Numbered from the stretch's first letter, positions 23,302 through 33,457 are shown. The stretch is 64,000 nt of DNA from Sulfitobacter alexandrii (GCF_001886735.1 NZ_CP018076.1:2356001-2420000); one strand, 5' to 3'. Notes: generated by a model from the letters alone, not told the origin. Made by a program: numbers and translations.

Positions 23302-24119
23302 CAGCCCAATGCCTTGCGGATCATGTTGAGCGCGACGAGGATCAGGAACACGGCGAACACTCTCTTGAGCGGCCTCGGGTCCATCGCATGCGCCAGCCGG
23401 ACCCCCAGCGGCGCGGTGATCAGCGTCATCGCGATCACGATGCCGAACGCCACGAGGTTCACCGACCCGAGGGTGTAAGGCGGAGGATTCACTGTCATCG
23501 GGACCAGCAGGAACCCGATGACCGACGGCACGGCGATCAGCACGCCAAAGCCCGCCGCCGTGGCCACCGCCCGGTGGATCGGCGTGGCATAGAGGCTCAT
23601 CAGCGGCACGCCGAAGCTGCCGCCGCCGATACCCATCAGAACCGACAGGAAACCGACCGCCGGCGAGAGCACGGCGCGCAGAAGCCCGGTGGGCATCGCC
23701 GCCCCCAGCCGCCACTCGGACCGGCCGAGGCCCATGTAGAGCCCCACGACAAGCGCCAAGCCTCCGAAGATGCCCTGCAACGTGCCGGACCGAAGCTGCG
23801 CGACCACCAGCATCCCCAGCACGGCACCGATCACGATGCCGGGCGCCCAGCCGCGCAGGATCGCCCAGTCCACCGCCCCTTTCCGGTTGTGGCTCAGCAC
23901 CGATCGGACGGAGGTCACGATGATGGTCGCCAGCGACGTCGCGAGGCACATCTGCATCAGCTGCGGCCCCTCGTACCCAAGTGTCTGGAACGCGTAGAAG
24001 AACGCGGGAACCAATACGATCCCGCCGCCGACACCCAACAGCCCCGCAAGGACGCCGGCGAAGGCCCCGATGAACGCGAGGAGCACCCCCATCTGGATCA
24101 GCAACGTGGTATCTGGCAT
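23298..24119 (-). CDS. TauE/SafE family membrane transporter
   Basis: A 273-residue membrane protein with about eight helices and the family's two homologous halves, each with a Gly-rich signature: GAFAGVLAGLLGVGGGIVLV (N-terminal half) and SVLMGIGGGSFGVPLMS (C-terminal half). Members export sulfite, sulfoacetate or other organosulfur anions. It is coupled downstream to the 2OG-oxygenase gene. The start has tgccagatacc after aaggagagccc, a convincing ribosome binding site. Confidence 0.88.
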   Translation of the reverse strand: MPDTTLLIQMGVLLAFIGAFAGVLAGLLGVGGGIVLVPAFFYAFQTLGYEGPQLMQMCLATSLATIIVTSVRSVLSHNRKGAVDWAILRGWAPGIVIGAVLGMLVVAQLRSGTLQGIFGGLALVVGLYMGLGRSEWRLGAAMPTGLLRAVLSPAVGFLSVLMGIGGGSFGVPLMSLYATPIHRAVATAAGFGVLIAVPSVIGFLLVPMTVNPPPYTLGSVNLVAFGIVIAMTLITAPLGVRLAHAMDPRPLKRVFAVFLILVALNMIRKALGW

Positions 24120-24146
24120 GGGGCTCTCCTTTTCCTTGGCCCCCTG

Positions 24147-25157
24147 CTACACCGCCTGCGCCTGCTGTGCCAGCGCCTCGATCTCCGCCAGTGCCGCCTC
24201 GACAAGCTCCGGTCCCGCACCGGGCCTGGAGGCCCCTTCGGACAGGGCCCGCCGCCACCCGCGCGCACCGGGCCGGCCCGCGAACAGCCCCAGCATGTGC
24301 CGCGTGATCTGGTTCAGCTTGCCGCCCGCGACCAGATGCGCGTCGATATAGGGCAGCATGTCGCGCACCGCCTGCTCGGGCGTGCTATCCGGTCCGTCGC
24401 CGAACAGGCGCCTGTCCGCAGAGCACAGAATGTCCGCCGGGGTGTGATAGGCCGCACGGCCCACCATGACCCCGTCAAGTCCGCCCGACAGGAACGCTTC
24501 GGCCTCGTCGAGGCTGGTGATCCCGCCATTGACGGAGATATGCAGGTTCGGAAAGTACGCCTTCATCCGGTGCACCAGCGGATAGTTGAGCGGCGGGATG
24601 TCGCGGTTTTCCTTGGGGCTGAGGCCCTGAAGCCAAGCCATGCGCGCGTGGATGCTGACACGGGTGATTCCCGCCGCCACGATCCGCGCGAGGAACTCCG
24701 GCAGGACCTCTTCGGGGTCCTGGTCATCGACCCCGATCCGGCACTTCACCGTCACCTCGACGTCCACGGCCTCGCGCATCGCCGCGACGCACTCGGCCAT
24801 CCGTGCCGGATCCTTCATCAGCACCGCGCCGAACGTGCCGGATTGCACCCGGTCGGACGGGCAGCCGCAGTTGAGGTTGATCTCGTCGTAGCCCGCCTGC
24901 GCACCCAGCCGCGCGGCCTGCGCCAGTTCCATCGGGTCCGATCCGCCGAGCTGAAGCGCCACGGGATGTTCGCTGACGTCATGCGCCAGCAGGTGCACCG
25001 CCCCGCCCCGCACCAGCGCCGGCGCCGTGACCATCTCGGTATAAAGCAACGCATGGCGGCTCAACCGCCGGTGAAGATACCTGCAGTGGCGATCTGTCCA
25101 GTCCATCATCGGCGCGACTGAGAGGCGCGCTGCCAGTGCGGCTGCGTTCGAGGTCAT
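24147..25157 (-). CDS. dusA: tRNA-dihydrouridine(20/20a) synthase
   Basis: A 336-residue FMN-dependent TIM-barrel enzyme that reduces U20/U20a in the tRNA D-loop. Motifs: SVAPMMDWTDRHCRYLHR at the N-terminus, INLNCGCPSDRVQSGTFGA with the catalytic Cys, VTVKCRIGVDD, HARMAWLQGLSPKENR and NGGITSLDEAEAFL. The last helices form the C-terminal tRNA-binding domain. The start at 25157 (MTSNAAALAARL) has aaggagatc in front; the nine open codons upstream are not needed. A 27-bp gap separates it from the TauE-type gene. Confidence 0.95.
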   Translation of the reverse strand: MTSNAAALAARLSVAPMMDWTDRHCRYLHRRLSRHALLYTEMVTAPALVRGGAVHLLAHDVSEHPVALQLGGSDPMELAQAARLGAQAGYDEINLNCGCPSDRVQSGTFGAVLMKDPARMAECVAAMREAVDVEVTVKCRIGVDDQDPEEVLPEFLARIVAAGITRVSIHARMAWLQGLSPKENRDIPPLNYPLVHRMKAYFPNLHISVNGGITSLDEAEAFLSGGLDGVMVGRAAYHTPADILCSADRRLFGDGPDSTPEQAVRDMLPYIDAHLVAGGKLNQITRHMLGLFAGRPGARGWRRALSEGASRPGAGPELVEAALAEIEALAQQAQAV

Positions 25158-25313
25158 TCGTGATCTCCTTGGTTCCGCCACCACTTAGGACGGACCAGCC
25201 GCCCTCGCAATACGCGCACGAAAGACGTGCCGCCACCCTGCCCCGCGAAAAGGCGAGCGTTCGGCCGGTTTCAGGGTCCGTGATCGCGGGAATTTTTCCG
25301 TTGGACGGGACAT

Positions 25314-26205
25314 TCAGGTCGTCGAGGGCGTGCTGTCGACCGGTGCCGTGTCCCTTTCACGCTCCGGCAATTCCTTGATGATCAGGTTCTGGTAGGCATA
25401 GGGGATTTCGATGCCCGCCGCGTCGAACCGTTTCTTGACCGCTTCGAGCACGTCGTTCTTTACCCCGGCGGCGATGCCCGAATCCACGCACCAGACCCGC
25501 AGGCTGAAATCGACGCTCGAGGCATTGAGCGTGGTGACCGGACAACCTGCGATTTCCTCGATCTGGGGCATCCCCGATGCCACCTCGAGGATGAGCGCGC
25601 GGGCCGTGTCGATGTCCGCATCGTAGCTGACCGAGATCGGGATGATGGCCATCGTGCGCAGCTCGCGGGCGGACAGGTTGACCATGGTCGTACTGGAAAT
25701 GGCGGCGTTCGAGATGATGACACGCCGGTTGTCGTAGGTTTTCAGGATCGTATAGCCGAGCGATACGTCCTCGACCACGCCGGTCTCCACCCCCGTGGGG
25801 GCATTGATCTGCAATTTGTCACCCAACCGGAACGGCCTGTAGAAGATCAGGCTGAAGCCCGCCACGAAGTTCGACAGGGTCGATTGCGCGGCCAGGCCAA
25901 AGACCACAGACGCCACCGAAACACTGGCCAGCAGCGCCGTGGCAAGCCGGTCGAGTGCCGGGATCATGTGAGCGTAGAACATCAGGATCATGATCCAGAC
26001 GAAGGCACTTGCCACCTTTGACAGGAAGGCGATCGCCATACGATCCAGCCGATTGTCGTGATCGCGTTCGACCGCGGATCATGTGCCTGATCAGGTGCGA
26101 CAGGATCACGCCGGCAAGGACGAAAAGCGCCAGAATGATGAGCGCTCCGGACCACTTGTCAGGGTGCAGATGCGTTGCCCAGTCTTGCAGTGTCGTCCAG
26201 CTCAT
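25314..26205 (-). pseudogene. MscS-type mechanosensitive channel, frameshifted
   Basis: Two frames together encode one small-conductance mechanosensitive channel. The first starts MSWTTLQDWATHLHPDKWSG (26205, ribosome binding site atgaggac), with helix ALIILALFVLAGVILSHLIR, and reads to HMIRG. The second continues VERDHDNRLDRMAIAFLSKV, helix VWIMILMFYAHMI, the pore helix TM3 (SVVFGLAAQSTLSNFVAGF), the beta domain (RPFRLGDKLQI) and the C-terminal alpha/beta domain to the stop at 25314. The switch is near 26073, where one base is extra or two are missing. Total 892 nt is 297 codons plus one base. A restart at MAIAFLSK (26039) would lack TM1. A sequencing error is an alternative. Confidence 0.8.
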
Positions 26206-26418
26206 CTTGTCCTCATCCGGTGATCCGGGCACGGCCCGCGACCAGACAGAACAAATACCGGTCATCTGAACGCGGGGCGGACCCCGCCTGCGCCAAGAAT
26301 GCCGAATCTGTCGCAACTGTAAAGTTTCGCGAACACCCGCTGCAGTTTGATCGGTCGGAAACCTTGGTGACACCGGGACCGCAAGCGCACGCCTGCCCCC
26401 CTGCGTCTTGCCAAGCCG

Positions 26419-26730
26419 TCACATCATCCGCGTCATCAGACTGCCGAGGACCCAGACCGTCCCGGCGACCATGATGGCGATGATGAGGACGGTGAACAGG
26501 ATCAGCTGCAGGTCTTCGCGCTTTTGCCGGGACAGGTCGATGTGCAGGAAGAAGCGGAAATGGACGATGACCTGCGCAATCGCCAAAACCCCGAGGGTGG
26601 CAAACAGGCCGACCGGCCCGAAGGGTTGCAGGATTGCGGTCAGAAACGACAGGGCGGTCAGCGTGACTGCAGCCGCAAAGCCGGTGAAATACATGCGCAG
26701 ATCACGGGCGCGCTGGTCCTTTTCGCTCAT
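26419..26730 (-). CDS. cyoD: Cytochrome bo3 quinol oxidase subunit IV
   Basis: A 103-residue, three-helix membrane subunit that assists CuB binding and assembly of the bo3 oxidase. The helices are MYFTGFAAAVTLTALSFL, PVGLFATLGVLAIAQVIVHF and ILFTVLIIAIMVAGTVWV, and the second carries the family motif VIVHFRFFLHID. The ATG overlaps the cyoC stop (ATGA). It is the last cyo gene; no cyoE (haem O synthase) follows. Confidence 0.93.
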   Translation of the reverse strand: MSEKDQRARDLRMYFTGFAAAVTLTALSFLTAILQPFGPVGLFATLGVLAIAQVIVHFRFFLHIDLSRQKREDLQLILFTVLIIAIMVAGTVWVLGSLMTRMM

Positions 26731-27362
26731 GTCAACAATCCCGGCAGAAAGACGATCGAGAATATCCCGATCCAGATGATATCAAGAAAGTGCCAGTAGA
26801 GCCCAAGCCTCAGCAGGCGCGTCTTGACGTCAGACGCAAAGCCGAAGATGGCGATCTGCGCACAGAGCACACAGATCATGACGCTGCCCACGGCCACGTG
26901 CAGCCCGTGCAACCCCACCAGGGCCCAGAAGGCACTCAGATAGCCGGAGCGCATGGGCACGGCCCCCTTTTCGGCCGCCACGATGAAGTCGCGCAGCTCG
27001 AGCCCCAGGAAGCAAAGCCCCAAGGCGAGCGAGGCCAGAAGCCACAGGATCACGGTGCGCGCGGCCGATCCGTGCTTCATCGCCACGGTCGCGATGCCGA
27101 ACAGCAGGGAGCTGACCAGCAGCGCGCCGGTTTGCAGCGCGATGCTGGTCACATCGACAATGTCCGCGTTGCCCGGCCCCCCGGCGGTTGCCTGAAGAGA
27201 CGTGGCATAGACGGCAAAGAACATCGCGAAGGTGACGAGGTCGCTCATAAGGAAGATCCAGAACCCGAACATGACAGGTTCCGCATCCTCGTGGGCCTGC
27301 CCGTGGGCGGCACCGAGGTTGAGCCCCGGATGACTACTGGAGCAAGAGCTCGATGCGGTCAT
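26727..27362 (-). CDS. cyoC: Cytochrome bo3 quinol oxidase subunit III
   Basis: A 211-residue protein with five membrane helices and no metal site; family members stabilise subunit I. Recognisable parts are PVMFGFWIFLMSDLVTFAMF, GLHGLHVAVGSVMI and the end YWHFLDIIWIGIFSIVFLPG. The start MTASSSCSSSHPGLN at 27362 lies 1 nt after the cyoB stop. The longer open frame upstream lies inside cyoB and is discounted. Confidence 0.94.
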   Translation of the reverse strand: MTASSSCSSSHPGLNLGAAHGQAHEDAEPVMFGFWIFLMSDLVTFAMFFAVYATSLQATAGGPGNADIVDVTSIALQTGALLVSSLLFGIATVAMKHGSAARTVILWLLASLALGLCFLGLELRDFIVAAEKGAVPMRSGYLSAFWALVGLHGLHVAVGSVMICVLCAQIAIFGFASDVKTRLLRLGLYWHFLDIIWIGIFSIVFLPGLLT

Positions 27363-27363
27363 G

Positions 27364-29442
27364 TTACGCCTCCCCGATGCGGGCGGAAAAGCCGCGATTG
27401 CGCGGTGACACTTCAAGGGTCCGGTCGGTGCCCTGCCCTTGCCGGGCCGCCGCGATCCAGTCGCGTTCGGTGCGTTCAACGACGTCTGCCGGAACAATCT
27501 CGCCCGCGTCGCGCACGAAGCCGAGACCGATGGCGTGCGCCAGCACCACGGTGGCGGACAGGACCGCAAGCCACCAGATCCAGAACACCATCGCGAAACC
27601 CAGAAGCGTGCCGAACACGATGATCGTCAGGCCGATCCAGCTTTTCGGGGCCAGTTCGATATCCTCGAAATCCTCGCGGTCGATCCGGTAGGCCGTGCCC
27701 TGCGCCTTCTCGACCTCGAAGGCATCGAGGCGTTTCACCTCTGGCAGGAAGGCGAAGTTCCATTCCGGCACCGGCGCGGGTGTGGCCCATTCCAGCGTGC
27801 GCCCGTCCCACGGATCGCCACCCGGGACCGCCAGTTCGTCGCGCCGCCTCGCGGAGACGATGAAGGTGCCGATCAAGGCGCAGAGCGCCGCCAGCAAGCA
27901 GAGCGCCCCGCCCATCGCCACGATCATGTAGGGGATATAGCCGGGATCGTCGAACGCCGGACTGCGGCGCGGCAGCCCCATCAGGCCGACCATGTAAAGC
28001 GGCATGAAGGCGAAGGTGAAGCCGACGATAAAGAGCCAGGCGGTCGTGGCCGACCAGCGTTCGTCCAGCCGGAATCCGAAGAACTTGGGGAACCAGACAT
28101 AGATGCCGGCGAGCACCGCGAAAAGCGTCCCGGGCAGCAGCACGTTGTGGAAATGGGCCACGACGAACTGGCTGTTGTGCACGGTGAAGTTGATCGTCGG
28201 ATTGGCCAGCAGGATGCCGGTATAGCCGCCGATCGCGAAGAAGAAGATGAACCCGCCGAGATAGATGACCGGCGTGCGCATCCGGATCCGTCCCCCCCAG
28301 AGCGTGGCGATCCAGACATAGACCTTCACGCCCGTGGGAATGGCGATCAGCATGGTTGCAATGCCGAAGGCCACGTTGATCGTCGGGCTTTGCCCCATGG
28401 TAAAGAAGTGGTGCAGCCAGACGGTGAAGGACAGCACGGCGATCGCCATGGTAGCGATCACCAGCGAGGTATACCCGTATATCCGCTTGCCCGCGAAGAT
28501 CGCCGTGAACTCGGAGTAGAGGCCGAAGGCGGGCAGGATCAGGATGTAGACCTCGGGATGCCCGAACATCCAGAACAGGTTGGCGAAGTTCATCATGTTT
28601 CCACCAAGGTCGTTGGTGAAGAAATGGAAATCGAGGTAGCGATCCAGCGCCTGCATGATGACCACGGCGGTCAACGGCGGCAGCGCGAAGATCAGCAGGA
28701 TCGAGGTGCAGAGCGCCGTCCAGACAAAGACAGGCATCCGCATGAAGGTCATGCCGGGGCAGCGCATCTTGTAGATGGTCACGGCAAAGTTGATCCCCGT
28801 CAGCAGCGACCCGATGCCCGACAGGCCCAGCGACCATATCCAGTAGTCCGGCCCGGTGCCGGGCTGGAAAGCGACGCCCGTGTAAGGCGGATATCCGGTC
28901 CAGCCGCCGGTCGAGAACTTCCCGATCACGAGGCTGATCATCAGCAGCATCGCGCCAACGACGGTAAAGGCCAGGCTGATCTGGTTCAGCCGGGGGAACG
29001 CCACGTCGCGCGCGCCGATCATCAGCGGCACCAGCAGGTTCATGAACCCGATCAGGAACGGCATCAGCGCAAAGAAGATCATGATCGTGCCGTGGGTCGA
29101 GAACAGCTCGGAGAAATGATCGGCCGTCAGGTACCCCCCTTCGAACGCGGTCACGTATTGCGTGCGCATCACCACGCCCTCGGCCACGCCGCGCGCGAAC
29201 ATCACGAGGCCCACGACGATATACATGATCCCGATCTTCTTGTGGTCGGTGGTGGTCAGCCACTCGAACAGCAGCGGCTGCCACCAGCCCCTGACCAACA
29301 GAAGGGCGGCCGTGATGATGCCGCCGATGACAACCAGCCATCCGGCGGAACTGCCGACGATGTTGCTGGCCGTCGGATCGCGGAAGACATCGAAAATCGC
29401 GATGTCGTCCCAGCCAAGTCGTCCAGAGATCAAATGGTCCAT
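27364..29442 (-). CDS. cyoB: Cytochrome bo3 quinol oxidase subunit I
   Basis: A 692-residue catalytic haem-copper subunit that reduces O2 and pumps protons at the inner membrane. Ligand motifs match CyoB: FSTHGTIMIFF (low-spin haem His), GHPEVYILILPAFG (CuB His and the cross-linked Tyr), LHHFFTMG (two CuB His) and HNSQFVVAHFHNV (the two haem His). The N-terminus has the extra helix of quinol oxidases (SSAGWLVVIGGIITAALLL). The length is close to E. coli CyoB. It sits 12 bp after cyoA. Confidence 0.97.
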   Translation of the reverse strand: MDHLISGRLGWDDIAIFDVFRDPTASNIVGSSAGWLVVIGGIITAALLLVRGWWQPLLFEWLTTTDHKKIGIMYIVVGLVMFARGVAEGVVMRTQYVTAFEGGYLTADHFSELFSTHGTIMIFFALMPFLIGFMNLLVPLMIGARDVAFPRLNQISLAFTVVGAMLLMISLVIGKFSTGGWTGYPPYTGVAFQPGTGPDYWIWSLGLSGIGSLLTGINFAVTIYKMRCPGMTFMRMPVFVWTALCTSILLIFALPPLTAVVIMQALDRYLDFHFFTNDLGGNMMNFANLFWMFGHPEVYILILPAFGLYSEFTAIFAGKRIYGYTSLVIATMAIAVLSFTVWLHHFFTMGQSPTINVAFGIATMLIAIPTGVKVYVWIATLWGGRIRMRTPVIYLGGFIFFFAIGGYTGILLANPTINFTVHNSQFVVAHFHNVLLPGTLFAVLAGIYVWFPKFFGFRLDERWSATTAWLFIVGFTFAFMPLYMVGLMGLPRRSPAFDDPGYIPYMIVAMGGALCLLAALCALIGTFIVSARRRDELAVPGGDPWDGRTLEWATPAPVPEWNFAFLPEVKRLDAFEVEKAQGTAYRIDREDFEDIELAPKSWIGLTIIVFGTLLGFAMVFWIWWLAVLSATVVLAHAIGLGFVRDAGEIVPADVVERTERDWIAAARQGQGTDRTLEVSPRNRGFSARIGEA

Positions 29443-29454
29443 ATCGCGTCGCTG

Positions 29455-30477
29455 TCAGTGGCCAGATCCGCGGGAGGTGTCCTCCCGCGTCGTGGTCATG
29501 TCGTGGGTTCGGAAAGAGCGGCCCGCCACCAGCGTGTCACAGGCCCCGGCGGGCAAGGCACCCTTTGCAGGGTCGAAGACCGGGCTGCCCGGTTGGGCTT
29601 CTGGCGGAATGGCGCTGCCCTGATGATACCGGGCGACCACGCGGTCGAAGAGACAGGCATCGTCCAGGGGGCGAAGCGTGGGTGTCGGGGCGTGATATTC
29701 CGCCGCGCTCTCGCCCGCGACGACCAGTCCCCCGTAGCTTTCGGCATCCATCGGGTCACCCGCCGCCCCCGCGACCCAGGCGTCGAACGCCGCCGCCGGA
29801 ACGGCCCGCATCGGCACACGCATGTTCGCAAAGCCGGAGCCGTTGAACTGTGTCTGGGTCGCGACCCCTTCCCCCTCCCGATCGGCGACGAGGTTCAAAT
29901 TGGTGACCATCCCGGGCATGGCGTAGATCTGTCCGGCGAACCCGTTGGGCAGAAAGCTCTGCATCACCGTGTCCGTGGTCAGGCGAAAGGACACGGGTCG
30001 GCCCACCGGGATGACGATCTGGTCAAGCGCGGCCACCCGCTGATCGGGATAGACCGCCAGATACCGGAAATCGGTGCCCACGAGGTCGATCCGCAGCGGA
30101 TCGTCCCCCAATGGGGCATAGGGATCGTACTTGAAGGTGGACTGCGTCAGCCAGAATGCCAGCATGCAGATCACGAGAACCGGTACCCCCCAGATGGCGC
30201 CTTCGTACCATTTGTTGAATTCCCAGTCGGGCATGTAGCGGGCCGAGGTGCCGTCGCGATACCGCCAGAGAAGGACCGGCAGCGCGATGATCGCGGGCAG
30301 AACGGCAACCAGCGCGATCAGCGCCGACCGCACGAAGTGGGTCGACTGGTCTTCCATCACCGGTCCGGCAGGGCTGAAGAGATCGGCCGCGGCAGCCCAG
30401 TCCGGCAGGGCGATCAGGACCGCTGCACCCCACAGGACGGCATGTGCCTGAATGTGATGAAGGCGCGCGCCGCTCAT
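29455..30477 (-). CDS. cyoA: Cytochrome bo3 quinol oxidase subunit II
   Basis: A 340-residue subunit with an N-terminal signal-like segment (about 10-30), two membrane helices (FVRSALIALVAVLPAIIALP and WGVPVLVICMLAFWL) and a periplasmic cupredoxin domain. The domain lacks the CuA Cys and His ligands, as expected for quinol rather than cytochrome c oxidases (TDTVMQSFLPNGFAGQIYAM instead of a CuA loop). No lipobox Cys follows the signal (WAAAADLF), unlike E. coli CyoA, so it is probably not a lipoprotein. The start MSGARLHHIQAH was chosen over upstream open codons. First gene of cyoABCD. Confidence 0.94.
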   Translation of the reverse strand: MSGARLHHIQAHAVLWGAAVLIALPDWAAAADLFSPAGPVMEDQSTHFVRSALIALVAVLPAIIALPVLLWRYRDGTSARYMPDWEFNKWYEGAIWGVPVLVICMLAFWLTQSTFKYDPYAPLGDDPLRIDLVGTDFRYLAVYPDQRVAALDQIVIPVGRPVSFRLTTDTVMQSFLPNGFAGQIYAMPGMVTNLNLVADREGEGVATQTQFNGSGFANMRVPMRAVPAAAFDAWVAGAAGDPMDAESYGGLVVAGESAAEYHAPTPTLRPLDDACLFDRVVARYHQGSAIPPEAQPGSPVFDPAKGALPAGACDTLVAGRSFRTHDMTTTREDTSRGSGH

Positions 30478-30805
30478 CGGGCCGTCTTGCGCCCTGTCAT
30501 CGGATCGCCCCCTGTCGCCACGCAACGCGGGTTCTGCACCCGCGCCAGCCGCGTACCAACGACCGCCGCCACCCGTTCTGCGCCAGGCCTTGTCGCGCCT
30601 TCAGCAATATTGATCGCGGATAGCGGCACCTGCCCCTCCAGCTCAATCCGGTTTTCAGTCGATGCCCGCGAAGCACCGGACCTGTCCTTCGTACCTGACT
30701 CACCCGCGCCAGAACCAGTCCCGTGGCGAAGTTTGGGAAAATTTACTGTCGAAGCGGATCCCCACGGCCCCAACCGGGGAGGCACCCGCGGCCCACGCCC
30801 TGCGG
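30478..30805. other. Non-coding gap between hutF 3' end and cyoA
   Basis: These 328 bp contain no convincing gene on either strand; short frames here are Arg-rich shadows. They should hold the cyoABCD promoter. I saw no clear FNR- or CtrA-type box and no strong terminator hairpin for any gene. Confidence 0.5.
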
Positions 30806-32167
30806 CTAGTCCGACATCAGCGACGACAGGGCCTTGCGGTAGGCGGCGAAAACGCTGTCCCGGCGGGGGTGCCGCCCCCCGGTCACGACGTGCCGACCGG
30901 CTGACCAGACATCCGTCACCACCCCGTCCCGTGCTGCAAAGACCAGCCCGTCCAGCACCTTGTCGCGCGGCAGGCCGCAGAGCGCGGGCGTCTGGCTGTC
31001 GATGGCGACCACATCGGCGAGCCGACCGGGCGCGATTTCCCCCGCGTCGCGGTCCAGTGCGCGCGCGCCGCCCCGCGCGGCCGCGGCATAGAGAAACGCG
31101 CCCACGGATCCTTCTCCCGGGATCATCACGTTGCGGCGGGTATCGCGCAGCCTCTGGGAATATTCCAGCGTGCGCAGTTCCTCGGTCAGCGAGATGTTGA
31201 CGTTGGAATCCGACCCGATCCCGAACCGCCCGCCGGCGGCGACATAGTCCGGACCGTTGAAGGGACCGTCGCCAAGGTTCGCCTCGGTGATGGGACACAG
31301 GCCCGCGACGGCCCCCGAACGGGCCATGTCCCGCGTCTCCGCCCGTGTCATGTGGGTGGCATGGATCAGGCACCAGCGGGCATCGACGGGCTGGTTGTCC
31401 AGCAGCCACGCGACGGGGCGCGCACCCAGCCAGCCTTCGATGTCGCTCACCTCGCGCGGCTGTTCGGCGATGTGGATGTGGATCGGTCCCTGCCCGTGCG
31501 CCGCCACCACCCGCCCGAGGTCGGCAGGCGTGGTCGCGCGCAGCGAATGGGGCGCGATCCCGATGCGGGCGTCGGGCGGCAGGTCGCGCAGGGCGGCGGC
31601 CGCACGCCCGGTCAGCCGGGCGAAACGGTCGACGTCATTGCCGAACCGGCGCTGCCCCTCGGACAGCGGCGCCTCCCCCGCCCCGCCGTAAGTATAGAGC
31701 ACCGGCAGATGGGTCAGCCCGATCCCCGTTTCCGAGGCTGCCGCGAAGATCCGTTCGGACAGTTCCGCGATGTTGTCATAGGGCACGCCACCCGGCTGGT
31801 GATGGACATAGTGAAACTCGCCCACGCTGGCGAAGCCCGCCTCCAGCATCTCGACCTGCACCTGCGCGGCGATGGCCTCGATCTGCTCGGGCGTCATGCG
31901 GTCCATGAAGCGGTACATCAGCGCGCGCCATGTCCAGAAGCTGTCCTGCCCCGCCTGCCGGTACTCGGTCATGCCGGCCATGGCCCTCTGAAACGCATGG
32001 CTGTGCAGATTGCCCAGCGCAGGCAGCAGCGTGTCCACCCGCGTGTCCTCCGCGACGGGGGGCGCGCCCTCCTCGACGCCCTCGATGATCCCGTCCTTCA
32101 GCGTCAGCCTGACATCGGTTTTCCAGCCGTCGGCCAGCAAGGCCTGCCCCGCGTGTATCATGATCAT
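30806..32167 (-). CDS. hutF: Formimidoylglutamate deiminase
   Basis: A 453-residue amidohydrolase-superfamily enzyme that converts N-formimidoyl-L-glutamate to N-formyl-L-glutamate and ammonia, the fourth step of the five-step Hut pathway. Metal and catalytic residues appear in [41 protein letters not shown] and [12 protein letters not shown]. The first start (MIMIHAGQ, 32167) fits the family N-terminal length. An ATG two codons later (32161) has better spacing to the ggat upstream and cannot be excluded. It is divergent from hutI over an 81-bp promoter with a HutC-type site. Confidence 0.94.
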   Translation of the reverse strand: MIMIHAGQALLADGWKTDVRLTLKDGIIEGVEEGAPPVAEDTRVDTLLPALGNLHSHAFQRAMAGMTEYRQAGQDSFWTWRALMYRFMDRMTPEQIEAIAAQVQVEMLEAGFASVGEFHYVHHQPGGVPYDNIAELSERIFAAASETGIGLTHLPVLYTYGGAGEAPLSEGQRRFGNDVDRFARLTGRAAAALRDLPPDARIGIAPHSLRATTPADLGRVVAAHGQGPIHIHIAEQPREVSDIEGWLGARPVAWLLDNQPVDARWCLIHATHMTRAETRDMARSGAVAGLCPITEANLGDGPFNGPDYVAAGGRFGIGSDSNVNISLTEELRTLEYSQRLRDTRRNVMIPGEGSVGAFLYAAAARGGARALDRDAGEIAPGRLADVVAIDSQTPALCGLPRDKVLDGLVFAARDGVVTDVWSAGRHVVTGGRHPRRDSVFAAYRKALSSLMSD

Positions 32168-32186
32168 ATATCCGCGCTTAATAATT

Positions 32187-32201
32187 TTATGTATAGACAT
32201 A
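32187..32201. promoter_or_regulatory. HutC operator between hutF and hutI
   Basis: TTATGTATAGACATA contains the palindrome TATGT-ATAG-ACATA and the core GTATAGAC, which fits the HutC-subfamily GntR consensus GT-N-TA-N-AC. The first 13 bases match the hutC promoter site (TTATGTACAGACA) at all but one position. It is positioned to control both divergent hut transcripts. Confidence 0.75.
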
Positions 32202-32248
32202 TAAAGGCACGGGCGATAAGAGGAAAGCGTTATTTGGAGGGATGCACG

Positions 32249-33457
32249 ATGACGGACGCCGCGCTGTTGCTGACCCATCTCAACGCCGCCACGCTTTGCG
32301 GCAGTGTGCCTTACGGCCTGGTCGAGGACGCGGCCATCGTGGTCCGGGACGGCCGGATCGCGTGGATCGGGCGGCGGGCCGATCTGCCGCGCGAACACGC
32401 CGGCATGAAGGCACGCGACATGGGCGGCCGGCTGGTCACGCCGGGCCTGATCGACTGCCACACGCACATCGTCCACGGTGGTGACCGCGCTGCGGAGTTC
32501 GAGATGCGCCTGAACGGCGCCAGCTACGAAGAGGTCGCGCGCGCGGGCGGCGGCATCGTCTCGACAGTCACCGCGACCCGTGCGGCGGACGAGGAGACCC
32601 TGCTGCGCAATGCCCTGCGCCGGGCCGACACCCTGATCGCCGAAGGGGTCACGACGCTGGAGATCAAGTCGGGCTACGGGCTCGACATCGAGACCGAGCT
32701 GCGGATGCTGCGCGTGGCCCGCGCGGTCGGGGCCGCCCGCCCGGTGCGGGTCAAGACCTCCTTCCTCGGGGCCCATGCCGTGCCGGCCGATTACAGGGAC
32801 CGCGCCGACACCTATATCGACGAGGTCTGCATCCCCGCCCTGCGCGCGGCCCATGCCGAGGGGCTGGTCGATGCGGTGGACGGTTTCTGCGAGGGCATCG
32901 CCTTTTCTCCCGCGCAGATCGCCCGCGTCTTCGACGTGGCGAAGGAACTGGCCCTCCCGGTCAAGCTGCACGCCGAACAGCTTTCCAATCTCGGCGGGGC
33001 GGCGATGGCGGCGGGCTACGGCGCGCTGTCGGCGGATCATGTCGAGTATTTGGACGAACCCGGCGTCGCCGCGATGGCCGAGGCCGGCACCGTCGCCGTG
33101 CTGCTTCCGGGGGCCTTCTACACCCTGCGCGAAACGCAGCTGCCGCCGGTACAGACACTGCGCGACCGGGGCGTGCCCATCGCGCTGGCTACCGACGCCA
33201 ACCCCGGCTCCTCGCCACTCACCTCGCTGCTGCTGGCGATGAACATGGGGTGCACCCTGTTCCGCCTGACGCCCGAAGAGGCGCTGCGCGGGGTCACCGC
33301 CAATGCCGCCCGTGCGCTGGGACTGCGGGATGTCGGCACACTCGCCCCGGGACAGCGGGCGGACCTTGCCGTGTGGGATGTCGAACAGCCGGCGGAACTG
33401 TCCTATCGCATCGGTTTCAATCCCCTGCACACCCGCATTTTCGGAGGCGCCGCATGA
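32249..33457 (+). CDS. hutI: Imidazolonepropionase
   Basis: A 402-residue metal-dependent amidohydrolase that opens imidazolone propionate to formimidoylglutamate. Motifs: [21 protein letters not shown] (metal His pair and substrate Arg), [43 protein letters not shown] and [12 protein letters not shown]. The ATG at 32249 follows ttggaggga at good spacing; an ATG seven bases earlier is in another frame. First gene of hutIHGU, with an ATGA overlap into hutH. Confidence 0.96.
   Translation: MTDAALLLTHLNAATLCGSVPYGLVEDAAIVVRDGRIAWIGRRADLPREHAGMKARDMGGRLVTPGLIDCHTHIVHGGDRAAEFEMRLNGASYEEVARAGGGIVSTVTATRAADEETLLRNALRRADTLIAEGVTTLEIKSGYGLDIETELRMLRVARAVGAARPVRVKTSFLGAHAVPADYRDRADTYIDEVCIPALRAAHAEGLVDAVDGFCEGIAFSPAQIARVFDVAKELALPVKLHAEQLSNLGGAAMAAGYGALSADHVEYLDEPGVAAMAEAGTVAVLLPGAFYTLRETQLPPVQTLRDRGVPIALATDANPGSSPLTSLLLAMNMGCTLFRLTPEEALRGVTANAARALGLRDVGTLAPGQRADLAVWDVEQPAELSYRIGFNPLHTRIFGGAA

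Noticed and set aside
27439..31200. A very long plus-strand open frame of over 1200 codons
   Set aside because: It is antisense to cyoB and cyoA and runs into hutF. It is His/Arg/Asp-rich with no domain, the usual product of high GC third-position bias.
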